Position numbers and translations under genes: made by a program
From: Flammeovirgaceae bacterium
Lineage (GTDB): Bacteria; Bacteroidota; Bacteroidia; Cytophagales; Cyclobacteriaceae
Assembly (NCBI GenBank): GCA_021299455.1
Contig: JAJTGQ010000051.1
Span: forward strand, 17,755 to 81,754
Length of the DNA: 64,000 nt
Direction of reading: 5' to 3'
Part shown: piece after piece, positions 43,004 to 53,069 of the stretch
How the letters are laid out: every line of letters starts with the position of its first letter
How positions within the stretch are numbered: position 1 is the stretch's first letter
Notes under the pieces: model-generated
The model's database searches: none
Told to the model about the DNA's origin: nothing
Seen by the model: the letters and a program-made list of their open reading frames with translations, nothing else

Positions 43004-43936
43004 TTACTTCCCCAACTTATCCAATACCTCCATCACTTCTTTCACGTGTTGGCGGCTGGTTTCTAGCAACGCTTTTTCATCGCTGTTCAAATCCAACTCA
43101 ATTACTTTTTCCACTCCGTTCTTTCCTAAGATGACAGGAACGCCCAAGTAGCAATTTTTAATTCCGTACTCGCCATCCAACTGCATACACACAGGCAATA
43201 CCCTGCGCTGGTCTCTTACGATTGCCTCTACCATCTGCGCGGCAGCTGAACCGGGTGCGTACCAAGCCGAGGTGCCCATCAATTTTACTAATTCACCACC
43301 ACCTACTTTTGTGCGCTCTATGATGGCGTTCAATTTATCCTTCGCAATTAGTTCAGTTACAGGTATTCCACCTACCGTTGTGTAACGCGGTAGCGGCACC
43401 ATCGTATCACCATGTCCTCCTAATAACATAGCTTGGATATCTTTTGGCGAAACATTTAAAGCTTCTGCTAAAAAGGCTCTGTAACGTGCTGTATCTAGTA
43501 TGCCAGCCATACCAATTACTCTCGTACGAGGCAGTTGTGAAGTTAAATGTGCCTGATACGTCATTACGTCTAGCGGATTGGACACCACGATAATGATTGC
43601 GTTGGGTGAGTGTTTCACCACGTTTTCAGTGACCGACTTAACAATACCAGCATTCGTTCCAATCAAGTCATCACGCGTCATACCGGGCTTACGGGGAAGA
43701 CCGGATGTAATCACGACCACATCTGAACCAGCAGTTTTGGTGTAATCATTGGTGGAGCCAATCGTGCGACTATCATACAAATCGATAGGGGCTTTTTGCC
43801 AGATGTCAAGTGCCTTCCCTTCGGCAAACCCTTCCCGAATGTCTACTAGTACAATCTCGTTCGCAATTTCTTTATAAGCCAGCACATCCGCACAAGTGGC
43901 TCCTACGTTTCCGGCTCCTACAACAGTGATTTTCAT
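43004..43936 (-). CDS. mdh: Malate dehydrogenase
   Basis: 310 residues, LDH-like MDH type. NAD-binding GAGNVG (7-12), the substrate-loop arginines Arg82 and Arg88 in GLPRKPGMTRDD, and catalytic His175 in GGHGDTMVPL. Oxidises malate to oxaloacetate in the TCA cycle. Single-gene unit followed by a terminator. Confidence 0.96.
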   Translation of the reverse strand: MKITVVGAGNVGATCADVLAYKEIANEIVLVDIREGFAEGKALDIWQKAPIDLYDSRTIGSTNDYTKTAGSDVVVITSGLPRKPGMTRDDLIGTNAGIVKSVTENVVKHSPNAIIIVVSNPLDVMTYQAHLTSQLPRTRVIGMAGILDTARYRAFLAEALNVSPKDIQAMLLGGHGDTMVPLPRYTTVGGIPVTELIAKDKLNAIIERTKVGGGELVKLMGTSAWYAPGSAAAQMVEAIVRDQRRVLPVCMQLDGEYGIKNCYLGVPVILGKNGVEKVIELDLNSDEKALLETSRQHVKEVMEVLDKLGK

Positions 43937-44034
43937 ATGGGGTGTATTAAGTTGGTAAAATCAGGGCGCGAAGTTATTAATCGATGGCTCAATAAGAAAA
44001 ACAATTGACAAAATTTTGAAGACCGTTAACTCAG

Positions 44035-45354
44035 TTATGCTAGCGTGATAAGCAAGACATGTTCGGTAGTCGTTTTTACTTTGAACCGGTCGTCAATGCG
44101 GTAGCCCACCACCCAGGCAATTTCCCCTGCCGATTCCAACACAGTGACAGCCTCTTTCTCTATTAATGACACCTTCTGGTCGATCAGAAAATCACTGATT
44201 TTCTTACGATTGGTCATTCCCAAGGGAAAAAACGAGTCTCCCGGTCTCCACTTTCGCCAGGTAAGAGGAAACCGCAATGCGTTACTATTCAGCATCGCGG
44301 TAGCTTCATTACTGTCAAATGAACCAATTTCTTTGGTGTCTGAAAGACGTAGCTGTTGATGCCCCAAGAAGGCGTCAAGCTGCCCCTCTTCAATAGATAC
44401 TTCCGACAAATCTGGCGAAAGAGGTGCCAAGATGAGATGTTGGCGATCGATGACGAGCTGATGGCTGGTGGAAAGGAATTTCTTGCCAGACTGGCCATTT
44501 AATGCAAGTGCTATCTTTTCGCATTGATCGAAGCGAAAGCCAAGCTCGTGCAAAAGCCTCCACAAAAGAGTAGTGTTATACAAAGTGCCCAGACTGTTTT
44601 CAAACCCAATCTTCAACAGAATAATTTTGCCGTTTTCGTCTTTTTGAAACTGCTTTTTCCAAATTCCCACCGTATGCGATACGATGGCCAATTCTCCGGA
44701 CAAACGCTCAACCATCTTTGCAATAGATTGCTCAAAGGCCGGGTTTATCTGCTCGAGCTTTGGAATAATCTGATGGCGAACGAAATTGCGCTGGTAATCA
44801 TCCGTTTCGTTGCTCCGATCTTCACGCCAGATTACTCCGGTTTCGGCCGCATAATTGGCCACTTCTTTGTGGGTCGCAAATAACAGCGGGCGTATAACAA
44901 AATCATTCTTGTCAGGGATTCCTACCAGACCATCCAAGCCTGTTCCTCGTGTAAGATTTAATAAAACGGTTTCAACGGAATCACTTAAATGATGGGCAGT
45001 AGCGATCCAGGCTGCGTTTTCTTTTTCCTTCACTTGGTGAAACCAACTGTAGCGTAGCTCTCGTGCCGCCATTTGTATGGACAGCCCATGCTTGATGGCA
45101 TAGTTGTTGGTATCGAAGCGGATACTATGAAACGGAACACCCCACTTTTTACATTTGGCCGCCACGAAATTCTCATCTTCATCCGATTCCTCGCCACGGA
45201 GTCGAAAATTGCAATGAGCCACCGCAATGGAGAACCCAGCCTGATGAAACAAATGGAGCATCACCATCGAATCCATTCCGCCACTTACGGCCAAAAGAAT
45301 TTTATCGGTAGTTTTGCAGAGCTTTTCAATATGGGTAAGAAACGGGCGAAGCAC
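44035..45354 (-). CDS. tilS: tRNA(Ile)-lysidine synthase
   Basis: 439 residues from a GTG at 45354. PP-loop SGGMDS (24-29) and the N-terminal ATPase domain with HHLSDSVETVLLNLTRGTGLDGLVGI, followed by the TilS C-terminal substrate-binding domain (FPLTWRKWRPGDSFFPLGMTNRKKISDFLIDQKVSLIEKE). Makes lysidine at C34 of tRNA(Ile) so that it reads AUA; essential. A TACATTTG -7 box (45366-45359) is four bases from the start. Divergent from the OstA-like gene, 19 bases away. Confidence 0.95.
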   Translation of the reverse strand: MLRPFLTHIEKLCKTTDKILLAVSGGMDSMVMLHLFHQAGFSIAVAHCNFRLRGEESDEDENFVAAKCKKWGVPFHSIRFDTNNYAIKHGLSIQMAARELRYSWFHQVKEKENAAWIATAHHLSDSVETVLLNLTRGTGLDGLVGIPDKNDFVIRPLLFATHKEVANYAAETGVIWREDRSNETDDYQRNFVRHQIIPKLEQINPAFEQSIAKMVERLSGELAIVSHTVGIWKKQFQKDENGKIILLKIGFENSLGTLYNTTLLWRLLHELGFRFDQCEKIALALNGQSGKKFLSTSHQLVIDRQHLILAPLSPDLSEVSIEEGQLDAFLGHQQLRLSDTKEIGSFDSNEATAMLNSNALRFPLTWRKWRPGDSFFPLGMTNRKKISDFLIDQKVSLIEKEAVTVLESAGEIAWVVGYRIDDRFKVKTTTEHVLLITLA

Positions 45355-45358
45355 GACA

Positions 45359-45366
45359 CAAATGTA
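45359..45366 (-). promoter_or_regulatory. TACATTTG -7 box of tilS
   Basis: Exact TAnnTTTG match on the minus strand, four bases before the GTG start; implies a leaderless or nearly leaderless message. Confidence 0.5.
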
Positions 45367-45373
45367 GAATGAG

Positions 45374-46945
45374 ATGAGTCAAAGGCAGTCAAAATTCGCT
45401 TCAAAATCATTTTTCTTTTTATGGGTGCTGGCCCTTTTGGTAGCTGGCGAGGCATTTGCGCAGCGAAAAGTGAAATTGAAACAGGCCGACAATGCATTTG
45501 GTAGTATTCGCAATGGTGAGCGTTTTGATCGACTCGTTGGGAATGTGATTTTCGAACAGAATACAACCACTATATACTGTGATTCCGCTCATTTCTTCCG
45601 TTCTAAAAATCAGTTGGATGCGTTTGGAAGGGTGCACATTACAGAGGGCGACTCGGTAGATATCACCGCTTTGGGCCTTTCCTATGATGGGAATAAAAAA
45701 ATTGCCAAACTGCGTAAGAAGGTCGTTTTCGTAAAACTCGGAATCGCGAGGCTTTATACGGATTTCTTGGATTACTATCGCATCAAAAACGAAGCCCGCT
45801 ATTTCAACGGAGGTAAGCTGGTGGATACTACCAATACACTAACCAGTAAGAAAGGCTACTACGACATTCCGGTAAACCTGGCGTCTTTTAAGTCAGAAGT
45901 GGTAGGAGTGAACCCCGACTATACGCTTACGTCCGACACCCTACAATACAACTCAAAGACGCGTGTCATTTATTTTCGAGACACCACTCTTGTCAAGGGA
46001 AAGGATGGTAAAAAGGCACTCTACAAAAACGGCACTTATAATACTGTTCAAAAGCTTTCGCTATTGGAACAAGGGGAGTTTGAAACCGCCTCTTATCGAA
46101 TGAAAGGTGATCAGAACTTTTTAGACGATGTTAAAAAGTTTTACACATCAAAGGGGCGTGTGTCGATGGTTTCCAAAGAGGAAAAGCTCACCATTTTTGG
46201 TGATGATGGATTTTATGACAAGAAAAGGGGCATTTCAAAAGTATATGGCAACGCCTATGTTACCAAGATTGATGATCAGGGAGATACTCTTTTCCTCTCT
46301 GCGGATACGCTTGTATCTATCGAAAGTGCCAATCCAAAGAAGAAGAGATTATTGGCGTACAACAAGGTGAAGATTTTTAAGACCAATATGCAGGGCTCGG
46401 CCGATTCGTTGGCTTATGTAGCCGCAGACTCAACACTCCATTTGTACCGCCAGCCAATTCTTTGGTCAGACGACAACCAGATGACGGCAGACTCGATTCG
46501 GATTTTGTTGAAGAATAAAAAGATTGACCGGATCTATATGGTCAACAATTCGTTCGTCATTTCGCAAGATTCTATCGGCAACTTCAATCAAATAAAGGGT
46601 CGAAAAATGACAGCCTATTTTGATCGGAAGAATATTGATCACGTTTCTGTACAGGGAAATGGCGAAAGTCTTTACTATGCGCTGGAGGAAAAGGAATTGA
46701 TTAAAACGGATAGTATGATTCTGAAATTGATGATCACGATGGGTATGAATAAGATGATCTGCAGCAACATGAAAATCAATTTCATAAAAGGGCGGGTTAA
46801 TAACGTTAGTTTTTACATAAAGCCAGATGCCCAGCTCATTCCAATTCATGAATTAAAAAAGGAGGATAGAACGCTGAAGGGGTTTGCCTGGCGAAGAAAA
46901 GAAAAGCCCACCAAAGGTCAGGTAGTCGCGAAAAGGAGGACTTAA
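45374..46945 (+). CDS. OstA-like (LptA/LptD N-terminal type) protein
   Basis: 523 residues. Signal peptide (SFFFLWVLALLVAGEAFAQ), then a long run of OstA repeats: RLVGNVIFEQNTTTIYCDSAHFFRSKNQLDAFGRVHITEGDSVDITALGLSYDGNKKIAKLRKKVVFV. The beta-jellyroll slats carry LPS across the periplasm. The protein is longer than LptA and lacks the LptD barrel, a common Bacteroidota form. Divergent from tilS. Confidence 0.88.
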   Translation: MSQRQSKFASKSFFFLWVLALLVAGEAFAQRKVKLKQADNAFGSIRNGERFDRLVGNVIFEQNTTTIYCDSAHFFRSKNQLDAFGRVHITEGDSVDITALGLSYDGNKKIAKLRKKVVFVKLGIARLYTDFLDYYRIKNEARYFNGGKLVDTTNTLTSKKGYYDIPVNLASFKSEVVGVNPDYTLTSDTLQYNSKTRVIYFRDTTLVKGKDGKKALYKNGTYNTVQKLSLLEQGEFETASYRMKGDQNFLDDVKKFYTSKGRVSMVSKEEKLTIFGDDGFYDKKRGISKVYGNAYVTKIDDQGDTLFLSADTLVSIESANPKKKRLLAYNKVKIFKTNMQGSADSLAYVAADSTLHLYRQPILWSDDNQMTADSIRILLKNKKIDRIYMVNNSFVISQDSIGNFNQIKGRKMTAYFDRKNIDHVSVQGNGESLYYALEEKELIKTDSMILKLMITMGMNKMICSNMKINFIKGRVNNVSFYIKPDAQLIPIHELKKEDRTLKGFAWRRKEKPTKGQVVAKRRT

Positions 46946-47047
46946 CGATTTATTAATGTGTCAAATTGTGTCACTATCCACTTTTTTTTCACCATCCTAG
47001 CAAAGTGAACTTTTTTTTGACTAGTTTTCACTTGCAATTGGTTTGCT

Positions 47048-47755
47048 ATGCTGAAACAGTTGGTTTTACTGTCTGTTTTGTCCCTCTTCTCCTGGTCAGG
47101 CTATGCTCAGCAATTTGATATCTTAGAAATTCAAGATTCCTACCAGACTACCTTTAATCAGCAATTGCGAATCCCGATCCGAATAAAGAATAATGGCGAG
47201 AAAGCCCAGTTTTTTGTTATTCGCAAAGTAAGAGGGGAGTTGGGCGATACGCAAAAGGGGTACTTTTGTCTTAGCAATAACTGCTTAGATGCCACCATTT
47301 CTGAATTTTCAAAGAAGGTGGAGCCAGGTGAAACCCTGCAAGAATTGTATTTTGTTATCGAAAGTGGCATTCAGGCCATGCAAACGACACTTCGATTCGA
47401 GATTTTTCAAAAAGGAAGCGCTCATGATATTGTTGATCGTTCGGTGGCTATCTCAGTAGACGAGAAACCGGGTCGCTCCTTCATTTTTCAGTCGAAGGAT
47501 ATCTCGATTCAAGATGTCTATCCAAACCCAGTTCAGACACAGGCTTCCATTGACTACAAACTTCACTCGGAGTCTGTTAAGGCCAGGCTCACGTTGCATA
47601 ATATCTTGGGCAAAATCATGGGGGATTATGAACTTCCCTCATCGGAAACCCGGGTAAAAATTCAAGCCGATGAACTCACCTCCGGTGTTTATTTCTACAC
47701 GGTTTATATCGATAACAGTGGTGTTCTTACCCGGAAGTTGATTGTAAGGAAATAA
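47048..47755 (+). CDS. T9SS type A sorting-domain protein
   Basis: 235 residues. Signal peptide (QLVLLSVLSLFSWSGYAQ), a beta-rich region of about 125 residues, and from about 155 a type A sorting domain: DVYPNPVQTQASIDYKLHSESVKARLTLHNILGKIMGDYEL...SGVYFYTVYIDNSGVLTRKLIVRK. Exported to the surface by the type IX secretion system, where the C-terminal domain is removed. Cargo function unknown. Confidence 0.9.
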   Translation: MLKQLVLLSVLSLFSWSGYAQQFDILEIQDSYQTTFNQQLRIPIRIKNNGEKAQFFVIRKVRGELGDTQKGYFCLSNNCLDATISEFSKKVEPGETLQELYFVIESGIQAMQTTLRFEIFQKGSAHDIVDRSVAISVDEKPGRSFIFQSKDISIQDVYPNPVQTQASIDYKLHSESVKARLTLHNILGKIMGDYELPSSETRVKIQADELTSGVYFYTVYIDNSGVLTRKLIVRK

Positions 47756-47795
47756 TTGCCACTTTTTTCCGTTTTCCTGCATCCTAACTGCAGCA

Positions 47796-47825
47796 TTGAA
47801 AATTTCGACCACTGTCTTATATTTG
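47796..47825 (+). promoter_or_regulatory. Promoter of the bamD-rpoZ-coaBC-DUF4835-recN run
   Basis: TTG (47796-47798), exactly 19 bases, then TATATTTG (47818-47825), a perfect Bacteroidota housekeeping promoter. The bamD start is 24 bases further on. Confidence 0.75.
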
Positions 47826-47848
47826 CAGGCTATTTCTAATTGTAAAAC

Positions 47849-48694
47849 TTGATTTTGTTCCCTTTTAACGTCTCTACGCGGTTTGGTAAGTTTTTGGCGC
47901 TTTTTTTAGTTGCCTTTTTCTTTCTTTTTGCGGCTTCTTGCAGCAAATTCAGGAAGATTGAAAAGAGTGACGATTGGAAGTTGAAGTACCAGGCGGGCTT
48001 GAAGTACTATGAAAAGAAAGATTACTACCGTACCGCAATCTTGTTTGAGCAAATTTTGCCCATTGTTCGGGGTTTGCCGGAGGGCGAAAAAGTAGAGTTT
48101 TACCTGGCCTATTGTCAGTTTTACGAGAAGACCTACTTATTGGCCTCCAATCAGTTCAAGACATTTTTTGAGAACTATGGTCGCAGCCAATTAGCGGAAG
48201 AAGCTTACTATATGTATGCGTATTCTCTTTACGTAGCTTCACCAGCTGAGAACCTTGACCAGAAGAGTAGCATTGAAGCGATGGGTGCTATGCAAGCGTA
48301 TGTCAACCAATTTCCAGATAGCAAGTTTGCCGACAAGGCCAACGAAGTCATTGCGGCATCGCAGACAAAACTGGAAACCAAGGGCTTTGAAAACGCAAAA
48401 CTTTACTTAAAGTTGAAGTATTATCAGGCAGCGGTCGTATCATTTGATAATTTTAAAAAGAACTTCCCTGACTCAAAATTTATGGAGGAGTTGACGTTCT
48501 TGAAAATTGAAGCTCAGTACAAACTTGCGCAGCAAAGTATCAGTTCAAAACAAAAGGAACGCTTTGCCGCCACAGTCGAGTACTATAAAGAGTTAGTCGA
48601 TAATTATCCGAAAAGTGAATTTCTAAAAGAAGCTGAGCGTTATTATACGGGCAGCCTTGATCAATTAAATAAGTTAAAAACCAATAAATCATAA
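47849..48694 (+). CDS. bamD: Outer membrane assembly lipoprotein BamD
   Basis: 281 residues from a TTG at 47849, the only start that keeps the leader. Lipobox FAASC (acceptor Cys31), then five TPR-like helical pairs: KYQAGLKYYEKKDYYRTAILFEQILPIVRG, YLAYCQFYEKTYLLASNQFKTFFENYG and so on. Part of the BAM complex that inserts outer membrane proteins. Followed by rpoZ 11 bases later. Confidence 0.9.
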   Translation: MILFPFNVSTRFGKFLALFLVAFFFLFAASCSKFRKIEKSDDWKLKYQAGLKYYEKKDYYRTAILFEQILPIVRGLPEGEKVEFYLAYCQFYEKTYLLASNQFKTFFENYGRSQLAEEAYYMYAYSLYVASPAENLDQKSSIEAMGAMQAYVNQFPDSKFADKANEVIAASQTKLETKGFENAKLYLKLKYYQAAVVSFDNFKKNFPDSKFMEELTFLKIEAQYKLAQQSISSKQKERFAATVEYYKELVDNYPKSEFLKEAERYYTGSLDQLNKLKTNKS

Positions 48695-48705
48695 TAAGAC
48701 AGACT

Positions 48706-49032
48706 ATGGCCACACAACCATCCATCATCACGCGCGATGTAGATAAGATTTACAACCCGACTGGAAATTTGTACGAATCAGTTGTTGTGATTTCAAAACG
48801 CGCACGCCAGATTGCCGTTGACATCAAGGAAGAATTGAATCACAAACTGGCTGATTTCGCTACAACGGTTGATAATTTGGAAGAAGTATTTGAAAATCGC
48901 GAGCAGATTGAGATTTCAAAGTTCTACGAGCGTATGCCAAAGCCGACATCGACTGCCATTGAGGAGTTTTTGGACGGAAAGCTTCGTCACAGAATGCGCG
49001 ATGCTGGTGTTGAAGAAGTAAAGGCTGACTAA
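48706..49032 (+). CDS. rpoZ: RNA polymerase omega subunit
   Basis: 108 residues. Bacteroidota-type omega: NPTGNLYESVVVISKRARQIAVDIKEELNHKLADFA is the RpoZ/RPB6 core, with a C-terminal extension (ISKFYERMPKPTSTAIEEFLDGKLRHRMRDAG). Assists RNA polymerase assembly. Operon with bamD and coaBC, as in related genomes. Confidence 0.93.
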   Translation: MATQPSIITRDVDKIYNPTGNLYESVVVISKRARQIAVDIKEELNHKLADFATTVDNLEEVFENREQIEISKFYERMPKPTSTAIEEFLDGKLRHRMRDAGVEEVKAD

Positions 49033-49038
49033 TTTAAA

Positions 49039-50238
49039 ATGCTGGCCGGCAAAAAAATAATTGTCGGTGTAAGTGGCAGTATTGCGGCTTACAAATCAGC
49101 GCTATTAGTACGGTTGTTAGTGAAGGAAGGCGTAGAAGTAAAGGTCGTTATGACCTCAGCTGCGAAAGACTTCATAACTCCCCTTACACTCGCGACTCTT
49201 TCGAAGAATCCCGTTTTGATTGATTTCACAAAAGATGATCAAGGCGGGTGGAATAATCATGTAGAACTAGGTCTTTGGGCAGATGCGATGGTCATTGCCC
49301 CTGCCAGCGCCAATACACTGGCAAAAATGGCGAATGGTATTTGTGATAATTTGCTTTCAGCGGTTTATCTATCCGCCAGGTGTCCGGTCTTTTTTGCTCC
49401 GGCCATGGACTTGGATATGCTGCAACACCCCTCTACGAAGTCAAATATTGATCGTGTCATTTCGTTTGGAAATCATCAGATAATGCCCGCCTTTGGCGAA
49501 CTCGCCAGTGGGTTGGTTGGCACCGGAAGAATGGCCGAACCAGAAGAAATAGTAGGTGTATTGAGTCGATTTTTTTCAACCGACAAAGGACTGCAAGGAA
49601 AAAAAGCACTGGTGACCGCTGGCCCAACACACGAAGCATTGGATCCTGTTCGTTTTATTGGAAACAACTCAAGCGGGAAAATGGGGTTTGCTATTGCTGA
49701 AGAACTAGCCAATATGGGGGCAGATGTGGAATTGGTGGTGGGCCCAACTTATTTGTCTGTTTATTCTGACAAAGTAAAAGTTACACGCGTTACATCTGCC
49801 GAAGACATGTACAATGCCTGTGTTTCTCATTTTCCTTCCTCTGATATTACCGTTCTTTCAGCCGCAGTAGCTGATTATCGACCAATCCATAAAGCAGATC
49901 AGAAAATAAAGAAGAGCGAAAGCTCAATGACGATTGAACTGACCAAGACCAGAGACATCGCGGCCGAGTTGGGAAAGCAGAAGAAGGCCAACCAATTCGT
50001 AGTGGGATTTGCTCTGGAGACAGAAAATGAAACCGCCAATGCAGAGAAAAAAATGGTGGCGAAGAATTTCGACTTGATTGTTCTCAATTCACTTAACGAC
50101 AAGGGAGCAGGTTTTGCACACGATACGAATAAGGTTACACTCATTGATAGTGCTGGTCGTAAAAAGGAATTTCCATTGAAATCAAAAAAGGACGTGGCCA
50201 AAGATATTGTCAATGCCATTGTCGCGTCCTTCAAATAG
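49039..50238 (+). CDS. coaBC: Bifunctional phosphopantothenoylcysteine decarboxylase/phosphopantothenate-cysteine ligase
   Basis: 399 residues. CoaC half: flavin site GSIAAYKS, catalytic His74 in NNHVELGLWAD, and ASANTLAKMANGICDNLLS. CoaB half begins about 187 (GKKALVTAGPTHEALDPVRFIGNNSSGKMG). Two steps of coenzyme A synthesis. Confidence 0.95.
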   Translation: MLAGKKIIVGVSGSIAAYKSALLVRLLVKEGVEVKVVMTSAAKDFITPLTLATLSKNPVLIDFTKDDQGGWNNHVELGLWADAMVIAPASANTLAKMANGICDNLLSAVYLSARCPVFFAPAMDLDMLQHPSTKSNIDRVISFGNHQIMPAFGELASGLVGTGRMAEPEEIVGVLSRFFSTDKGLQGKKALVTAGPTHEALDPVRFIGNNSSGKMGFAIAEELANMGADVELVVGPTYLSVYSDKVKVTRVTSAEDMYNACVSHFPSSDITVLSAAVADYRPIHKADQKIKKSESSMTIELTKTRDIAAELGKQKKANQFVVGFALETENETANAEKKMVAKNFDLIVLNSLNDKGAGFAHDTNKVTLIDSAGRKKEFPLKSKKDVAKDIVNAIVASFK

Positions 50239-50247
50239 TAAAACGAT

Positions 50248-51183
50248 ATGCTAGCAATGCCAGTAAAAAAAAGTTGGATGGCTGATGTAGCAAAATCTTT
50301 CATCTTTCTAACGATACTCGGCCTATTTTGCTTTCCGGCATTTGGGCAAGAACTCAATTGCAAAGTCACGATCAATGCGGAACAGATTCAAACATCGGAT
50401 CGATCAGTCTTCAAGGACCTGGAGCGCGCGATTGCCAATTTTATGAATACGCGCAAGTGGACTGCCGACTCCTATAAAACACACGAGCGGATAAACTGCG
50501 GCATTTTTTTGAACATCAGTAAAATGCCGGCTATTGGAGTTTTTACGGCAAGCGCCCAAATTACCGTTGCACGCCCCGTGTACAACTCTAATTATGAAAC
50601 GGTTCTGTTGAATTTTGCCGATCGCGATTGGGAGTTTGAATACCTTGAGTCCCAGCCGATGGAATACAACGACAATACCTATATCAACAATCTCACCTCT
50701 ATTTTGGCATTTTATGCTTACACCATTTTGGCTTTAGACTACGATTCGTTTGCCGAGTTGGGCGGCAGCCCTTTTGTACAGAAAGCGTTGATTGTTGTGA
50801 CCAACGCGCAGTCAACTGGTAAGCCCGGGTGGGCTGCACAGGGCAGCACACGCAATCGCTACGCCTTGGTGGAAAATATGAATAACCCGCAGATGGTGGA
50901 CTTGCGGAAGAACACCTATCAATACCACCGGATTGCTTTGGATACGTTTGACAAGACTCCCGATCAAAGCCGCGAGAAGATTCTGGAAGTATTAAAGAAC
51001 ATTAAAAGGATTTGGGGTATTTATCCAAATGCTATCGCGGTGATCTCTTTCTTTGACACTAAGTCAAATGAATTGGCTAAAATTTTTTCCGATGGTTCGT
51101 TGAATGTACGAAGGGAGGCTTACGACATTTTGACGACTGTAGACCCCAAACGGGATGTCTACCAGAGCATCATCGCCAAATAA
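50248..51183 (+). CDS. DUF4835 family protein
   Basis: 311 residues. Signal peptide region (FIFLTILGLFCFPAFGQ), then a DUF4835 body: ELNCKVTINAEQIQTSDRSVFKDLERAIANFMNTRKWTADSYKTHERINCGIFLNISKMP, TYINNLTSILAFYAYTILALDYDSFAELGG. Function unknown; the family is found beside coaBC and recN across Bacteroidota. An ATG eleven codons in (M11) is an alternative start giving a better leader. Confidence 0.88.
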   Translation: MLAMPVKKSWMADVAKSFIFLTILGLFCFPAFGQELNCKVTINAEQIQTSDRSVFKDLERAIANFMNTRKWTADSYKTHERINCGIFLNISKMPAIGVFTASAQITVARPVYNSNYETVLLNFADRDWEFEYLESQPMEYNDNTYINNLTSILAFYAYTILALDYDSFAELGGSPFVQKALIVVTNAQSTGKPGWAAQGSTRNRYALVENMNNPQMVDLRKNTYQYHRIALDTFDKTPDQSREKILEVLKNIKRIWGIYPNAIAVISFFDTKSNELAKIFSDGSLNVRREAYDILTTVDPKRDVYQSIIAK

Positions 51184-51260
51184 CTACCAAGAAGGCGACC
51201 CTTTTTTTGTTGTAAATTTAGTCGCTCCATTTTCCTCACAAATGGTATTTTTGTTTCGCT

Positions 51261-52913
51261 ATGCTAATCGGCCTTGTAATTAAAAACTATGCACTCATTC
51301 GAGAGTTGGAAATCCATCCATCTCCGCATTTGAATGTGGTGACGGGGGAAACCGGTGCCGGTAAGTCAATTATGCTTGGTGCCATTGGCCTGCTTTTGGG
51401 CAATCGTGCAGACGGCAAAGCACTGTGGGATGAAAACGAAAAATGCATTGTCGAAGGCATCTTCGACATCTCTTCTTATAAATTACAATCTGCATTTGAA
51501 TCGGCCAATCTTGACTACGAGCAACAAGCTGTTATTCGAAGGGAGATCAGTCCCGGTGGTAAGAGCCGTGCATTTATCAATGACACTCCGGTAACGCTGG
51601 AAATCATGCGTAAAATTGGTGGTCGGTTGATGGACGTGCATTCGCAGCATGAGACACTTGAATTAGGCAGCCGGGTTTTTCAATTGGATTTTATTGACTC
51701 CTATGCGTCCAATTTGTCACTGAAAGACAAGTACAAAGAAGCCTGGAAAAATTTTGTTGTTGCAAAGATGAATTTTGAGAGCTTGCAGAAAGAGGCAGCG
51801 CTGTTGAAGCAAGAAAGTGATTTTGTAAAATTCCAACTGGAAGAATTAACTAAAGCAGAGCTACAATCTGACGAACAGGAAAAGCTGGAGTCAGAGTTGA
51901 AAGTGATGGAGCATGCGGAGGAGATCAAAATTCAGCTAAATACAATTGTAGCACAATTGGGCCAATCTGAGTTTGCAGTCAGTCCGGTATTAGGTGCCGT
52001 CCGAAACATGCTTCATTCCATTTCAGTCTATTCACCAGACTACCAGAAACTGTATGATCGTCTGGAAAGTGTGCGAATAGAATTGGATGATATTTTAAAC
52101 GAAGTAGAGCGAGAAGAGGAGCGAGTAGAGTTTGATCCAAAACGTATAGCAAAAACAAAAGATCGGCTAAGCTTGATTTACCAGCTGATGCAAAAGCATC
52201 GCATGAAAGATGTCAACGAACTACTGGCTCTTCAGGAATCATTGCAACTTAAGTTTGATAAAACGGCTAACCTGGATGAGACGCTTCTTTCAGCAAAAAA
52301 GATTTCAGAAAGTTCAGGCAACGAACTAAAGCGAACAGCTCAGGAACTGACAAAGTCGCGAGAGAAAGTTTTTTCACCGCTGTGCAAGCAGGTTACCCAA
52401 TTACTGCTTGATTTGGGAATACCCAATGCTGTTTTAAAAATTGAACATCAGGTGGTTGAATCGACAGTTTCCGGGCAAGATTATGTGGAGCTTCTTTTTA
52501 GCGCGAATAAGGGAATTGCACCGAAACCCTTGGCTCAGGTTGCTTCAGGGGGAGAATTCTCACGACTTATGTTTAGCATCAAATATGTGATGGCTGCGAA
52601 AACGGCTTTGCCCACATTAGTTTTAGACGAGATCGATAACGGCATTTCTGGCGAAATCGCCATTCAGTTGGGTAAAATGATGAAGGAAATGGCAACACGC
52701 CACCAGTTGATCACGATTACCCATCTACCACAAATTGCTGCAAAAGGGGATGCTCATTATTTTGTTTACAAAGACAATAAGGCATCCAAGACAATAAGTT
52801 TGGTGAAACAACTTTCACCGGATGATCGGATCGATGAGATCGCTAAAATGATCGCTGGCGCAAACCCTTCACGATTGGCTCTGGAAAATGCCCGTGAACT
52901 AATGAGAGAATAG
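51261..52913 (+). CDS. recN: DNA repair protein RecN
   Basis: 550 residues. SMC-like ATPase: Walker A GETGAGKS (29-36), long coiled coils (about 155-365), ABC signature QVASGGEFSRLMFSIKY and Walker B PTLVLDEIDNGISGE. Works in double-strand break repair. Last gene of the bamD run. Confidence 0.95.
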   Translation: MLIGLVIKNYALIRELEIHPSPHLNVVTGETGAGKSIMLGAIGLLLGNRADGKALWDENEKCIVEGIFDISSYKLQSAFESANLDYEQQAVIRREISPGGKSRAFINDTPVTLEIMRKIGGRLMDVHSQHETLELGSRVFQLDFIDSYASNLSLKDKYKEAWKNFVVAKMNFESLQKEAALLKQESDFVKFQLEELTKAELQSDEQEKLESELKVMEHAEEIKIQLNTIVAQLGQSEFAVSPVLGAVRNMLHSISVYSPDYQKLYDRLESVRIELDDILNEVEREEERVEFDPKRIAKTKDRLSLIYQLMQKHRMKDVNELLALQESLQLKFDKTANLDETLLSAKKISESSGNELKRTAQELTKSREKVFSPLCKQVTQLLLDLGIPNAVLKIEHQVVESTVSGQDYVELLFSANKGIAPKPLAQVASGGEFSRLMFSIKYVMAAKTALPTLVLDEIDNGISGEIAIQLGKMMKEMATRHQLITITHLPQIAAKGDAHYFVYKDNKASKTISLVKQLSPDDRIDEIAKMIAGANPSRLALENARELMRE

Positions 52914-53069
52914 CGATTTGGCTAGTGGGTCAGTTGGCAGCGGCACGAAGCCTACCCTTAGACTTGAATTTGTTACAAATAATTTCCTATTTTGTTAAAC
53001 GAACGATGCGCTCTTGAGTGCAACCGCTCTAATGGACATTTTACTACTAACATTTTTCCAGTCATTATT

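Noticed and set aside
45285..45637. Overlapping minus-strand frames across the start of the OstA-like gene
   Set aside because: They overlap the well-supported divergent tilS and OstA-like genes and show no family features.
47000..47045. TTG-N18-TTGGTTTG promoter for the T9SS gene
   Set aside because: It fits loosely, but the box ends three bases before the ATG and deviates from the consensus at the conserved A, so I did not list it as a feature.
48540..48731. Minus-strand frame across the bamD-rpoZ junction
   Set aside because: Antisense to two well-identified genes and without recognisable features.
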